Shown: positions 16,126 through 24,548, counted from the stretch's first letter. The stretch is DNA of 32,790 bases from JAYSRU01 sp043720875 (GCA_043720875.1 JAYSRU010000186.1:1-32790); one strand, 5' to 3'. Numbers and translations are program-made. Notes: generated from the letters alone by a model not told the origin.

Positions 16126-16509
16126 TCAATTTTTTTCGATGGAGATATTATCTATTTTGAAGCTTTCCCCGTACTTTTTGAAGTTAACTCCTATACGAAA
16201 TGTTTCGTTTTTAGAAACATAGTCTCCAATTGCGTAAGACCCCTCATCTGTGTCTTTCCCTTTGATGATGAATTTGAAAGAACTGGCAGGCTTTTTATTA
16301 AAGAAATCTTTCAAAATTAACGTCGCTTGAGAAGTACTATACGCTCCTTCCTTTCCTAAGACGGACATCAAAATCTTATCCTTACTGTACGCGACAATTT
16401 TTTGAGCATCGCCATTTGCGAAAGCAGTTTCAACACTATTAAAAGGAGCGTCTGTTGGAAAACCATTCCAAAAACATGCAGATAAGATAAAGAATAAGAT
16501 TGATTTCAT
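16126..16509 (-). CDS. DUF4783 family exported protein
   Basis: The ATG at 16509 gives 127 residues; the ATG six codons upstream is less likely. A signal sequence at about 1-17 precedes a mature part with the DUF4783 pattern: an AFANGDAQKIVAYSK helix, YSTSQATLILKDFFNKKP, FIIKGKDTDEGSYAIGDY and FRIGVNFKK...IDNISIEK. The family has an NTF2-like look (small alpha+beta cone) and an unknown role. In Bacteroidota it is often next to rlmH and nadC; here rlmH is the divergent neighbour, 79 bases away. A TAnnTTTG box at 16540-16547 probably drives it. Confidence 0.8.
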   Translation of the reverse strand: MKSILFFILSACFWNGFPTDAPFNSVETAFANGDAQKIVAYSKDKILMSVLGKEGAYSTSQATLILKDFFNKKPASSFKFIIKGKDTDEGSYAIGDYVSKNETFRIGVNFKKYGESFKIDNISIEKN

Positions 16510-16539
16510 ATAAAAAACAAATACCAATTACTATGCCAT

Positions 16540-16547
16540 CAAAGGTA
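16540..16547 (-). promoter_or_regulatory. -7 box for the DUF4783 gene
   Basis: TACCTTTG on the minus strand is an exact TAnnTTTG match about 30 bases before the ATG at 16509. No convincing -33 box is seen. Confidence 0.45.
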
Positions 16548-16588
16548 TGAAAAACTTTAATACTTACTTTTACGAAATAATCTTTCGC

Positions 16589-17062
16589 ATGAAAATAAAA
16601 TTAATCGTAATAGGTAAAACCAATAAAAACTTCTTAATTGCTGGCGAAACCGAGTATTCTAGCCGGTTAAAACATTACATCCAACTCGATCGAATAGATC
16701 TTACTGACGTAAAAAATGCCAAAAACTTAACACATGATCAACTCAAGCTTGCAGAGGGTAAACTATTTTTAAGCAAAATAGATTTAACAGATACCGTAAT
16801 TTTGTTAGACGATAAGGGGAAAGAATTTACAAACTTAGAATTGAGTGCTTATTTAGAAAAACACCAAGTTTATGGGAGGGGTACTCTAACATTTATCGTA
16901 GGAGGTGCATTTGGTTTCTCAGAAGAACTGTATGCACGATCCAACTTTAAATTATCCATTTCAAAACTCACGTTCTCGCATCAAATGATTAGAATGATAT
17001 TTTTAGAGCAATTGTACCGATCCTTCACAATAATAAAAGGCGAGTCTTACCATCATGAATAA
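16589..17062 (+). CDS. rlmH: 23S rRNA (pseudouridine1915-N3)-methyltransferase RlmH
   Basis: RlmH is a SPOUT methyltransferase that methylates pseudouridine 1915 in helix 69 of 23S rRNA on assembled ribosomes, using S-adenosylmethionine. The ATG at 16589 gives 157 residues beginning MKIKLIVIGKT, the normal start and length; an ATG 14 codons upstream was rejected. The SPOUT knot is visible as ILLDDKGKEFTNLELSAYL (71-89), TFIVGGAFGFSEEL (101-114) and the C-terminal HQMIRMIFLEQLYRSFTI, ending GESYHHE like the E. coli protein. It converges with a glycosyltransferase gene: the stop codons are two bases apart and no terminator is visible. Confidence 0.95.
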   Translation: MKIKLIVIGKTNKNFLIAGETEYSSRLKHYIQLDRIDLTDVKNAKNLTHDQLKLAEGKLFLSKIDLTDTVILLDDKGKEFTNLELSAYLEKHQVYGRGTLTFIVGGAFGFSEELYARSNFKLSISKLTFSHQMIRMIFLEQLYRSFTIIKGESYHHE

Positions 17063-17064
17063 AA

Positions 17065-18201
17065 TTAAAAATTCTGTCGATAAAAATCAATTACGTTACC
17101 CACCATTCCTGTTACCGAAAAACAAGTCGACAGACGCTCGAAACCTAATTCACCCATCTGTTTATATACATCTGGCTTTTTCAGCAATGAGATTAATTCA
17201 TTCGAAAACTGTTCCGTATCAAAAGCATTGATCAATATGCCAGTTTTACCTTGCACTACAATCTCATTCGTCGCAGAAACATTAAATCCAACAATGGCTA
17301 GCTTTTGATTCATCGCTTCGAGACTGACCAGACCAAATCCTTCTGCCCTACTTGGAACCAATTTGATATCTGACATCGCAAGATATTGTAAAGCATTCGT
17401 TTGATATCCTTGAAACCTAACATTATCAATGCATCCTTGATTTCTGGCAATTCTAACTAATTCAAGACGCATGGGCCCATCTCCTAATATCACTAAAGAA
17501 AAATTTGGGAATTCCTTTTTCAACTTAGCTAAATGTTCGAACACAAACTTATGCCCTTTAAATGGCACCAATCTTCCAACAATTATTAATTGCGGATTTC
17601 CAAACCTCAATTCGTTATCAAAAGTCATATTTTTCTCGAAATTCAACCCATGATAAATAACCGGCATTATTTCACCCTTTACTAGCCCAGATGTTGAGTA
17701 AAATTCTGCTAATCCTTTGGAAACTGCAAACGAAGACTTAATTTTTTTTTCGGAAAATTTTGCAAGATTCCAATAGAGCGTTCTTTTTATCGATTGCTTT
17801 ACTTCAAAACCATTTTGCGCTAAATAGTGTTCATCATATCCATGTTTGGTAGAAACGACATTAGGCTTTAGCCGAAATAAAAATTTAGAAATCGCACAAT
17901 AAAAATCAGAATGTATCAAGTGTGAATGAACCAAATCTGCATTCCACCCTTTGGAAATTGACTTAATTTTCATCGCTGCGCTTACAGCAGAAAAAACACG
18001 ACTTAACTGAACCGCTTTAACTTCAATATGTTTCACTTGTGCTTGACCAATAAAAGACATGGCAGCAGAGCGATGTCGTTTTTCGTAAAAACACACCAAT
18101 AATACTTGAACATCATTATCCATCAATCCAGGTAAAAGATTCAAGAAACCTTTTTCTGAACCGGCAATTCCCTTTATTTTTTGAACATGAATTATTCGCA
18201 T
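17065..18201 (-). CDS. Glycosyltransferase, family GT4
   Basis: The ATG at 18201 gives 378 residues starting MRIIHVQKIKGIAGSEKG, a typical N-terminal Rossmann strand with a glycine-rich acceptor loop; eleven further codons upstream are not conserved-looking. The C-terminal donor domain has LIIVGRLVPFKGH near 206-218, VILGDGPMRLEL and the EX7E motif in SRAEGFGLVSLEAM (E287 and E295). It is a cytoplasmic GT-B retaining enzyme that probably adds a sugar to a surface glycan; donor and acceptor are unknown. It stands alone between rlmH and rdgB. A weak box CATATTTG (complement of 18232-18239) with TTG 19 bases upstream may be its promoter. Confidence 0.9.
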   Translation of the reverse strand: MRIIHVQKIKGIAGSEKGFLNLLPGLMDNDVQVLLVCFYEKRHRSAAMSFIGQAQVKHIEVKAVQLSRVFSAVSAAMKIKSISKGWNADLVHSHLIHSDFYCAISKFLFRLKPNVVSTKHGYDEHYLAQNGFEVKQSIKRTLYWNLAKFSEKKIKSSFAVSKGLAEFYSTSGLVKGEIMPVIYHGLNFEKNMTFDNELRFGNPQLIIVGRLVPFKGHKFVFEHLAKLKKEFPNFSLVILGDGPMRLELVRIARNQGCIDNVRFQGYQTNALQYLAMSDIKLVPSRAEGFGLVSLEAMNQKLAIVGFNVSATNEIVVQGKTGILINAFDTEQFSNELISLLKKPDVYKQMGELGFERLSTCFSVTGMVGNVIDFYRQNF

Positions 18202-18293
18202 TTCGATTTTAAAGTAATAGTAATAGCTTGACAAATATGCATATTTCTATCCGACTCACAACCTTCATCTACCACTATTACAATAAAAAGTCC

Positions 18294-18301
18294 TAATTTT
18301 G
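18294..18301 (+). promoter_or_regulatory. -7 box for rdgB
   Basis: TAATTTTG matches TAnnTTTG and stands 15 bases before the rdgB ATG at 18317. No clear -33 box is seen. Confidence 0.45.
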
Positions 18302-18316
18302 TAGAAAAAATAAAAC

Positions 18317-18910
18317 ATGCAGATTACATTCGCTTCCCATAATCAACACAAAGCCGACGAAATACAAGCATTTCTTGGTGACACAACAAAAATAGTTACC
18401 TTAAATGATTTAGGAATTAAAACTGAAGTACCTGAAACGGGTACAACTATCGAAGAAAACGCACAATTAAAAGCACACTGGCTATTCGATCGAAGCGGTG
18501 AAGATTGTTTTTCGGACGATACAGGATTAGAAATAACTGCTTTAAACAATGAACCTGGTGTTTACAGTGCTAGATATGCTGGGGGAAAGAAAAATGACTT
18601 GGCTAATATTCAAAAAGTCATTACCAATTTAAAAAATAACTCCAATAGAAAGGCTCAATTCAAAACAGTAATAGCTTTAGTGAAAAATGGTGAAACTCAT
18701 CTATTTGTAGGAATAGTTAAGGGTGAAATTCGACAAAAACCCGTTGGAAATAATGGATTCGGATATGATTCGATTTTTGAACCAGAGGACTGTGGGAAAA
18801 CGTTTGCAGAAATGACCATGCAGGAAAAAAACAAATACAGTCATCGGGCTAGAGCACTAAATAAAATGATGTTCTTTCTGAATAAAGAAAAACAAATCGA
18901 AGCTCAATAA
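18317..18910 (+). CDS. rdgB: dITP/XTP pyrophosphatase (RdgB/HAM1 family)
   Basis: This enzyme hydrolyses deaminated purine nucleoside triphosphates (dITP, ITP, XTP) to monophosphates and so keeps them out of DNA and RNA. The 197-residue protein has the family motifs in order: FASHNQHKADEI (the SHNxxK nucleotide-binding start), ENAQLKA at 47-53, CFSDDTGLEI with D67/D68 for magnesium, PGVYSARYAGG, GNNGFGYDSIF and the C-terminal SHRARAL. The length is normal. It lies upstream of the ribosomal-protein operon but that operon has its own promoter. Confidence 0.95.
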   Translation: MQITFASHNQHKADEIQAFLGDTTKIVTLNDLGIKTEVPETGTTIEENAQLKAHWLFDRSGEDCFSDDTGLEITALNNEPGVYSARYAGGKKNDLANIQKVITNLKNNSNRKAQFKTVIALVKNGETHLFVGIVKGEIRQKPVGNNGFGYDSIFEPEDCGKTFAEMTMQEKNKYSHRARALNKMMFFLNKEKQIEAQ

Positions 18911-18962
18911 GATCACATTCGATTTATTATGCACATCGTTTTGATAAAAACATTCAAATGAC

Positions 18963-18993
18963 TTGTATAGTAACAAAAGAGTAGCTATCTTTG
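18963..18993 (+). promoter_or_regulatory. Promoter of the rplM operon with a short 5' hairpin
   Basis: TTG at 18963-18965 and TATCTTTG at 18986-18993 are 20 bases apart and match the Bacteroidota promoter. Transcription should begin near 18998, giving a leader of about 40 bases. A small hairpin CCCA-TATT-TGGG at 18998-19009 would be at the very 5' end of the mRNA. Confidence 0.7.
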
Positions 18994-19036
18994 CACCCCC
19001 ATATTTGGGATATTGTCTTATTTAATTATTAATAAA

Positions 19037-19492
19037 GTGGATACTTTAAGTTACAAAACCGTATCAGGCAACAGCGCTACTGCTAATAAAAAGTGGTTGT
19101 TGGTTGATGCTGAAGGCCAAACAGTTGGTCGTTTAGCGAGCAAGGTTGCGAAATTAATCCGTGGAAAACACAAGGTTAATTTTACACCACATGCTGACTG
19201 TGGAGATAATGTAATCATTATCAATGCAGAGAAAGTTTCTTTCTCAGGAAACAAGCTTGTCGAAAAGACATACATTCGTTACACAGGTTATCCTGGTGGA
19301 CAAAGAATGTTGTCGGCACAACAAATTATGCAGAAACATCCCCAAAGATTGCTTGAAAAAGCTATCAAAGGAATGCTTCCTAAAAATACGTTGGGTCGTC
19401 AATTATTTTCTAACCTAAAGGTCGTTGTTGGATCTGAGCACAAACATGAGGCACAGAAACCAGAAGCTTTTAACCTTGACACGTTTAATTAA
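19037..19492 (+). CDS. rplM: 50S ribosomal protein L13
   Basis: L13 is an early-assembly protein of the large subunit. The protein is recognised by KWLLVDAEGQTVGRLASKVA, IRGKHKVNFTPHADCGDNVIIINAEK and the MLPKNTLGRQLFSNLKVV stretch. Bacteroidota L13 begins MDTLSYKT; the matching position here is a GTG codon at 19037 (V/M-DTLSYKT), giving 151 residues. A TTG at 19013 in the same frame would add eight unlikely residues and is rejected. The promoter lies at 18963-18993, and rpsI follows after five bases, as in the conserved rplM-rpsI pair. Confidence 0.95.
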   Translation: MDTLSYKTVSGNSATANKKWLLVDAEGQTVGRLASKVAKLIRGKHKVNFTPHADCGDNVIIINAEKVSFSGNKLVEKTYIRYTGYPGGQRMLSAQQIMQKHPQRLLEKAIKGMLPKNTLGRQLFSNLKVVVGSEHKHEAQKPEAFNLDTFN

Positions 19493-19497
19493 GAATT

Positions 19498-19884
19498 ATG
19501 GAAGTTATCAACTCTCTCGGTAGAAGAAAAACAGCTGTTGCACGCGTTTACTTGAAAAAAGGAACAGGTACAGTTACCGTAAATAAAAAAGATTACAAGG
19601 TATTTTTTCCGGTACCAACATTACAGTATAAAATTGAGCAAGCTTTTGCTATCACAGAAACAACAGGTCAATACGACATCACTGTTAATGTTGCTGGTGG
19701 AGGTATCAATGGTCAAGCAGAAGCTATCCGTATGGGTATTGCTCGTGCTTTGGTTAAGGTAGCTGCAGATTTTAAACCAATGTTGAAGCCAGACGGATTA
19801 CTTACAAGAGACTCAAGAATGGTTGAGCGTAAGAAACCAGGTCAGCCTAAGGCACGTAAAAAATTCCAATTCTCGAAGCGTTAA
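19498..19884 (+). CDS. rpsI: 30S ribosomal protein S9
   Basis: S9 lies in the head of the small subunit, and its basic C-terminal tail reaches the P-site tRNA. The 128-residue protein starts MEVINSLGRRKTAVARVYL and shows VNVAGGGINGQAEAIRMGIARAL, LTRDSRMVERKKPGQPKARK and the final KFQFSKR, with the universal SKR end. It follows rplM by five bases. Confidence 0.97.
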   Translation: MEVINSLGRRKTAVARVYLKKGTGTVTVNKKDYKVFFPVPTLQYKIEQAFAITETTGQYDITVNVAGGGINGQAEAIRMGIARALVKVAADFKPMLKPDGLLTRDSRMVERKKPGQPKARKKFQFSKR

Positions 19885-19989
19885 TACGCTGCTTGAGCGA
19901 TTGTTTAGTATCCAAGTTCTTGAGCACGTTTTTCGTCTCTCATTTACTGACTGCTAAAGGAAAGTGAACAATTTTAAAAAAAGAAAAAA

Positions 19990-20823
19990 ATGAGCAAAGT
20001 AAGTTTTGACCAATTATTGAATGCAGGTGTACATTTTGGCCACCTTAAAAGAAAATGGAACCCAGCAATGGCTCCGTACATTTTCGAAGAGCAAAAGGGA
20101 ATTCACATCATAGATTTGAATAAGACAATAACCCACTTAGAGCAAGCATGTGCTGCCATGAAACAGATCGCAAAATCTGGTAAAAAGGTATTATTTGTTG
20201 CTACTAAAAAACAAGCTAAAGAAATTGTTGCAGAAAAAGTTGCTGCGGTAAACATGCCTTTCGTTACAGAACGTTGGTCAGGTGGAATGTTAACAAACTT
20301 CCAAACAACTCGTAAATCAATTCGTAAAATGGCTTCAATCGATAAGATGAAGACTGACGGAACTTGGGATACATTATCAAAAAGAGAAAAACTTTTCAAA
20401 ACACGTCAGCGTGAAAAATTAGAGAAAAACTTTGGTTCAATTGCTGATATGACACGTCAACCAGCTGCTGTATTTTTAGTTGATGTAATGAAAGAACACA
20501 TTGCTTTAGCGGAAGCTAAGCGCTTGAACGTTCCTACATTCGCAATGGTTGACACGAACTCTGATCCACGCACTGTTGATTTCCCTATTCCAGCAAATGA
20601 TGATGCAACAAAATCAATTTCAATTATTATTGATGCTGTTTGTGATGCAATTCGTGAAGGTTTAGAAGATCGTAAGAACACGAAAGAAGACGAAAAAGCA
20701 GATGACGAAAAAGCAAAAGCAAAAGAAGTAGCTCCTGCTGCAGAAGCAAAAGCAGAAGTAGTTGTTGAAGCTAAAGTTGAAGTAATAGAAGAAGTGAAAC
20801 CTGAAGAAGCTCCAGAAGCTTAA
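19990..20823 (+). CDS. rpsB: 30S ribosomal protein S2
   Basis: S2 binds late to the small subunit and is needed for S1 recruitment. The first about 225 residues are a normal S2 (LLNAGVHFGHLKRKWNPAM, VLFVATKKQAK, FVTERWSGGMLTNFQT, PAAVFLVDV, NVPTFAMVDTNSDPRTVDFPIPANDDA). The last about 50 residues form an acidic/lysine-alanine-rich low-complexity tail, which is common in Bacteroidota S2 and probably disordered. A spacer of 105 bases separates it from rpsI, longer than other gaps in this operon and without an obvious terminator; tsf follows 40 bases later, as is usual. Confidence 0.97.
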   Translation: MSKVSFDQLLNAGVHFGHLKRKWNPAMAPYIFEEQKGIHIIDLNKTITHLEQACAAMKQIAKSGKKVLFVATKKQAKEIVAEKVAAVNMPFVTERWSGGMLTNFQTTRKSIRKMASIDKMKTDGTWDTLSKREKLFKTRQREKLEKNFGSIADMTRQPAAVFLVDVMKEHIALAEAKRLNVPTFAMVDTNSDPRTVDFPIPANDDATKSISIIIDAVCDAIREGLEDRKNTKEDEKADDEKAKAKEVAPAAEAKAEVVVEAKVEVIEEVKPEEAPEA

Positions 20824-20863
20824 TTAGATATCTATAATATTAATAATTTAAAATACTCTGAAA

Positions 20864-21694
20864 ATGGCAATAAGTGCTGCAGACGTAAATAAACTTCGCC
20901 AACAAACCGGAGCCGGTATGATGGATTGCAAAAATGCATTAGTGGAGAGTAATGGTGATTTTGATACTGCTGTGGATTTACTCCGCAAGAAAGGTCAAAA
21001 AATCGCTGCTAAAAGAGGTGATAATGATGCTAAAGAAGGTCTTATTTTCGCACAAACTAGCCAAGATGGTACAAAAGGAATATTGTTAAAACTTAATTGC
21101 GAAACTGATTTCGTAGCTAAGAATGATACATTCCGTGACTTCGTACAGTCTTTGGTAAATGTTGCGATGACTAACTCACCATCAACAACTGAAGATTTAT
21201 TAGCATTACCTTATGATGCTCGTTTATCGGTAGGTGAAAAAATCACTGAACAAATTGGTGTTGTTGGAGAAAAATTAGAAATCTCTAGCTACGGAGTTGT
21301 AAACGCATCGAAAGTTGTAGCTTACAATCACCCGGGTAACCAATTAGCATCACTTGTTGGTTTGAATAGCGGTTCTGAAGCTTCAGAAGTTGCAGGTCTT
21401 CAAATTGCAATGCAAGTTGCTGCTATGGCTCCACTTGCTTTGAATAAAGACGGTATAGATCCGAGAACTATCGAGCGTGAGCTTGAAGTAGGTAAAGATC
21501 TTGCAATCCAAGAAGGTAAGCCTGCTGATATGGCTGAAAAAATTGCTCAAGGTAGATTAGGTAAATTCTTCGCAGAAAATACTTTATTAAGCCAAGCATT
21601 CATTAAAGACAACAAAGTAACAGTTGAACAATTTTTAGCTCAAACTGAAAAAGATTTAGCAATCACTGAATTCAAAAGATTCTCTTTAAGCTAA
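20864..21694 (+). CDS. tsf: Elongation factor Ts
   Basis: EF-Ts exchanges GDP for GTP on EF-Tu. The 276-residue protein has the N-terminal UBA-like domain with VNKLRQQTGAGMMDCKNAL (about 8-26) and the following DLLRKKGQKIAAKR. It then has the core LKLNCETDFVAKNDTF (TDFV being the EF-Tu contact) and a C-terminal EREL...QEGKPADMAEKIAQGRLGKFF. The length is normal for Bacteroidota. It ends the rplM-rpsI-rpsB-tsf cluster and is followed by a strong terminator. Confidence 0.97.
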   Translation: MAISAADVNKLRQQTGAGMMDCKNALVESNGDFDTAVDLLRKKGQKIAAKRGDNDAKEGLIFAQTSQDGTKGILLKLNCETDFVAKNDTFRDFVQSLVNVAMTNSPSTTEDLLALPYDARLSVGEKITEQIGVVGEKLEISSYGVVNASKVVAYNHPGNQLASLVGLNSGSEASEVAGLQIAMQVAAMAPLALNKDGIDPRTIERELEVGKDLAIQEGKPADMAEKIAQGRLGKFFAENTLLSQAFIKDNKVTVEQFLAQTEKDLAITEFKRFSLS

Positions 21695-21714
21695 TCTTAC
21701 ATAATTTATTTAAT

Positions 21715-21747
21715 AGCGTTCTCAATTATTTGAGAACGCTTTTTTTA
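21715..21747 (+). terminator. Rho-independent terminator after tsf
   Basis: An 11-bp perfect stem (21715-21725 with 21730-21740; AGCGTTCTCAA/TTGAGAACGCT) with a four-base loop is followed by a T-run to 21747. Confidence 0.93.
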
Positions 21748-21794
21748 TGTTATAACATTTTAATTGAAGTCCGTACACTTTCCAACTATCTTGC

Positions 21795-21802
21795 TATCTT
21801 TG
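21795..21802 (+). promoter_or_regulatory. -7 box for the pyrH-frr operon
   Basis: TATCTTTG is an exact match to TAnnTTTG and identical to the box before rplM. It puts the transcription start near 21808, which excludes the longer open frame beginning at 21730 inside the tsf terminator. Confidence 0.55.
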
Positions 21803-21822
21803 CCTACAATATGAACAGCAGT

Positions 21823-22530
21823 ATGAAATACAAGCGAATACTTTTAAAACTTAGCGGAGAATCGCTGATGGGCGATAAACAATTTGGTATCGACAACAAT
21901 CGACTAAACTCTTACGCTAACCAAATTAAGGAAGTTTGTGCCCTGGGTATTGAAGTTGCAATTGTAATTGGAGGTGGTAATATCTTCCGTGGAGTTCAAG
22001 CTGAACAAGGTGGAATGGATAGAACACATGGTGATTACATGGGAATGTTGGCTACAATGATCAATTCAATGGCATTACAAGCTGCTTTAGAGTCTGTTGG
22101 AATCAGTACTCGCTTGCAATCAGCCATAGAAATGAAAGAAATAGCAGAGCCTTACGTAAGAAGAAGAGCTGTTCGTCATCTTGAAAAAGGACGTGTTGTA
22201 ATTTTTGGAGCAGGAACTGGTAACCCTTATTTCACTACGGACTCTGCAGCTAGTTTACGCGCAATTGAAATAACAGCCGATGTAATTCTTAAAGGAACGA
22301 GAGTGGATGGTATTTATACCGCTGATCCTTTTAAAGATGCTACTGCAACAAAATACAAAACCATAACTTTTGACGATGTGTACCAAAAAGGCCTTCAAGT
22401 TATGGATATGACCGCTTTTACATTATGTAAAGAAAACGAATTGCCAATAATTGTCTTTGATATGGATACACCTGGCAATTTAATGAAACTATTACGTGGT
22501 GACGAAGTAGGCACACTAGTTCATAATTAG
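21823..22530 (+). CDS. pyrH: UMP kinase
   Basis: PyrH phosphorylates UMP to UDP with ATP, the first committed step to UTP and CTP. From the ATG at 21823 the protein has 235 residues and starts MKYKRILLKLSGESLMG, the canonical start; an in-frame ATG at 21811 (MNSS...) would add four residues and cannot be excluded. The amino-acid kinase fold is shown by KLSGESLMG, VIGGGNIFRG (49-57), MDRTHGDYMGMLATMINSMAL, GTGNPYFTTDSAA and LKGTRVDGIYTADP. It is followed by frr after 31 bases, the usual Bacteroidota order. Confidence 0.96.
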   Translation: MKYKRILLKLSGESLMGDKQFGIDNNRLNSYANQIKEVCALGIEVAIVIGGGNIFRGVQAEQGGMDRTHGDYMGMLATMINSMALQAALESVGISTRLQSAIEMKEIAEPYVRRRAVRHLEKGRVVIFGAGTGNPYFTTDSAASLRAIEITADVILKGTRVDGIYTADPFKDATATKYKTITFDDVYQKGLQVMDMTAFTLCKENELPIIVFDMDTPGNLMKLLRGDEVGTLVHN

Positions 22531-22561
22531 TAATACGTAAAACAACAAGTACCACAATACC

Positions 22562-23125
22562 ATGATTGAAGATTTGAACCTCGTTTATAGTGAATTTAAA
22601 GACGCTAACCTAAAAACATTAGTGCATTTAGAAAATGAATTACAGAAAATACGTGCAGGTAAGGCTACTCCTTCGATGCTTAGCTCTGTTATGGTTGAAT
22701 ATTATGGAATGATGACTCCAATTCAACAAGTAGGAGCAATCAACACTCCTGATGGTCGCACAATCACCATACAGGCTTTTGAAAAAAACATGTTAAATGA
22801 AATTCAGAAAGCAATCATTAATTCTAATCTAGGCTTTGCTCCTTCAAATAATGGTGAAGTATTAATAATAGCTCTACCCCCACTCACTGAAGAGCGTAGA
22901 AAAGATATGGTTAAAAAATCTAAAGGTGAAGCTGAACACGCAAAAGTTGGGGTACGAAATAATCGTAAAGATGCCATTGACATGATTAAGATGCTTAAAA
23001 CAGATGGATTAAGCGAAGACTTAGCAAAAGATGCCGAGGTTGAAATACAAAAAATTACTGATGTATATTCTAAGAAAGTTGAAGAAATCGTAGACGCTAA
23101 GGAAAAAGACATTATGACCATTTAA
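22562..23125 (+). CDS. frr: Ribosome recycling factor
   Basis: RRF splits post-termination ribosomes together with EF-G. The 187-residue protein has the long three-helix-bundle pattern with KIRAGKATPSMLSSVMVEYYG at the first hinge, TPIQQVGAINTPDGRTITIQAF, and the C-terminal LPPLTEERRKDMVKKSKGEAEHAKVGVRNNRKDA that carries the conserved ERR and RN-RR-type basic residues. The length is normal. It is probably cotranscribed with pyrH. Confidence 0.97.
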   Translation: MIEDLNLVYSEFKDANLKTLVHLENELQKIRAGKATPSMLSSVMVEYYGMMTPIQQVGAINTPDGRTITIQAFEKNMLNEIQKAIINSNLGFAPSNNGEVLIIALPPLTEERRKDMVKKSKGEAEHAKVGVRNNRKDAIDMIKMLKTDGLSEDLAKDAEVEIQKITDVYSKKVEEIVDAKEKDIMTI

Positions 23126-23186
23126 CTAAAAACAAACTCTTTCCTTTTCTATTTTGAAAATTTGGAGTTAATAAATTACAACACAT

Positions 23187-24548
23187 TTGACCACAAACTA
23201 CTTTGAGCTGAGTGATATATTTGCAACCGTCATTTGGTTCGTAATCATTGCGCTTTCTGGCCAAATGTATTACTTAAACAAAAAGCATATTCCGCATTAC
23301 AAATACTACATGTGGAATTTATATGCTAAACTTTTCGGGGCTTTCTTTTTTGCATTAATTTATACTTATTATTATGATGGTGGCGATACAACGGCATATT
23401 GGAACGGAGGTGTTAAACTGCATGAGTTATTCTTAAAAGATCCTTTGGCATATTTTGATGAAATGTGGAGGGTTGCATCCAAAAAAACCATAGGTGCTAA
23501 TAACTTTCAAAACTTTGAGGATAGACCTCCAAATTGGATCTACGGGGAAGCTCAAGGATATTTTGTTTGTAAAATTTCTTCGATATTTTCCATGTTGTGT
23601 TTCAAAAGTTATTTTGCGGGGTCCTTAATTATGGGTGCAATTACAGCATTTTGTAGCTGGAGGTTCTTTGAATACGTGCTCAAAAAAGATATAACCGAAA
23701 AAAAATTCATTGCCTTTACAACACTATTTATACCCAGTACAATATTCTGGTGTTCTGGTATTTCAAAAGACAGTCTGATATTGAATAGTATATTTTTAGT
23801 TTTAATCAATCTGAATTTAACCAAAGATAAAAGGAATAAACTAGCGTCTCGTCTTTGGCTCATTTTATCCATATTTATTATTTTCAAAATACGATCATTC
23901 ATATTAGTAGCCACCTTAGCTCCTTTATATTTAGCGATCAATTCGAACCTTACCAAAAAACTAAAAGATACACCGCTATACTTAGGACTCTTTCGAATGG
24001 CTTCATTATCCGGAATAATTGTATTTGCCGGGCTCTATTTTGGTACGAGCGTATTTGGTGAATTTTCCATCCATAGTCTTTTGGAAGAAATGAAAATCAT
24101 TCATTCTGATTTTACTGGAAATTTACTTTATACAGGACGAAGGTACGATATTGGACCTATAGACTATTCCAATATCGGATTACTAAACTCCTTTCCAAGT
24201 GCTTTGGCGGCCGCGGTATTTAGGCCATATATATGGGAAGTTTTTGCTGACGGTAGCAATCCATTCATGTTATTAAACGGCCTGGAAAGTCTGCTAATAT
24301 TTTACATGATTTATCAATTTTTGCGTGGGAAAAATATGAAAGGACGATTGAAGACAATTATAACTTCCGATCTTCTACTGTTTTCACTGTTTTTCGTACT
24401 TATTATTGGATTTTTCGTTGGATACACCTCAGTACTCTTTGGTGTTTTGGTCAGGTTAAAAGCGCCACTGTTACCGTTTGTTATTTTAATTTTTGCTTCA
24501 ACAACTTCTTCAAAAAATAAAGCGGACCTCAGTTTAAAAAATGTCTAA
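23187..24548 (+). CDS. Polytopic inner-membrane protein of unknown function, possibly in surface-glycan synthesis
   Basis: The 453-residue protein has about ten hydrophobic segments spread over its length. A loop after the second segment holds YYDGGDTTAYWNGG, and PSTIFWCSGISKDSL lies near 185-200. Acidic periplasmic-loop motifs of this kind recall GT-C fold glycosyltransferases and some polysaccharide polymerases, but I do not recognise a named family. The start is a TTG at 23187; no ATG occurs until residue 27, which is within the first hydrophobic region, and an in-frame stop lies at 23172. It follows frr by 61 bases without a terminator and converges with the amidotransferase gene of the surface-sugar locus 19 bases away. 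That position is consistent with a part in making the same surface glycan, but this is inference. Confidence 0.6.
   Translation: MTTNYFELSDIFATVIWFVIIALSGQMYYLNKKHIPHYKYYMWNLYAKLFGAFFFALIYTYYYDGGDTTAYWNGGVKLHELFLKDPLAYFDEMWRVASKKTIGANNFQNFEDRPPNWIYGEAQGYFVCKISSIFSMLCFKSYFAGSLIMGAITAFCSWRFFEYVLKKDITEKKFIAFTTLFIPSTIFWCSGISKDSLILNSIFLVLINLNLTKDKRNKLASRLWLILSIFIIFKIRSFILVATLAPLYLAINSNLTKKLKDTPLYLGLFRMASLSGIIVFAGLYFGTSVFGEFSIHSLLEEMKIIHSDFTGNLLYTGRRYDIGPIDYSNIGLLNSFPSALAAAVFRPYIWEVFADGSNPFMLLNGLESLLIFYMIYQFLRGKNMKGRLKTIITSDLLLFSLFFVLIIGFFVGYTSVLFGVLVRLKAPLLPFVILIFASTTSSKNKADLSLKNV

Noticed and set aside
21730..21822. Longer pyrH frame beginning at 21730
   Set aside because: It starts inside the tsf terminator and upstream of the -7 box at 21795; the family start MKYKRILLK lies at 21823.
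22804..23121. 105-codon open frame on the minus strand inside frr
   Set aside because: It is the antisense shadow of a well-conserved gene, with no promoter and no recognisable protein pattern. The same applies to the other short antisense frames within ribosomal, receptor and sugar genes.
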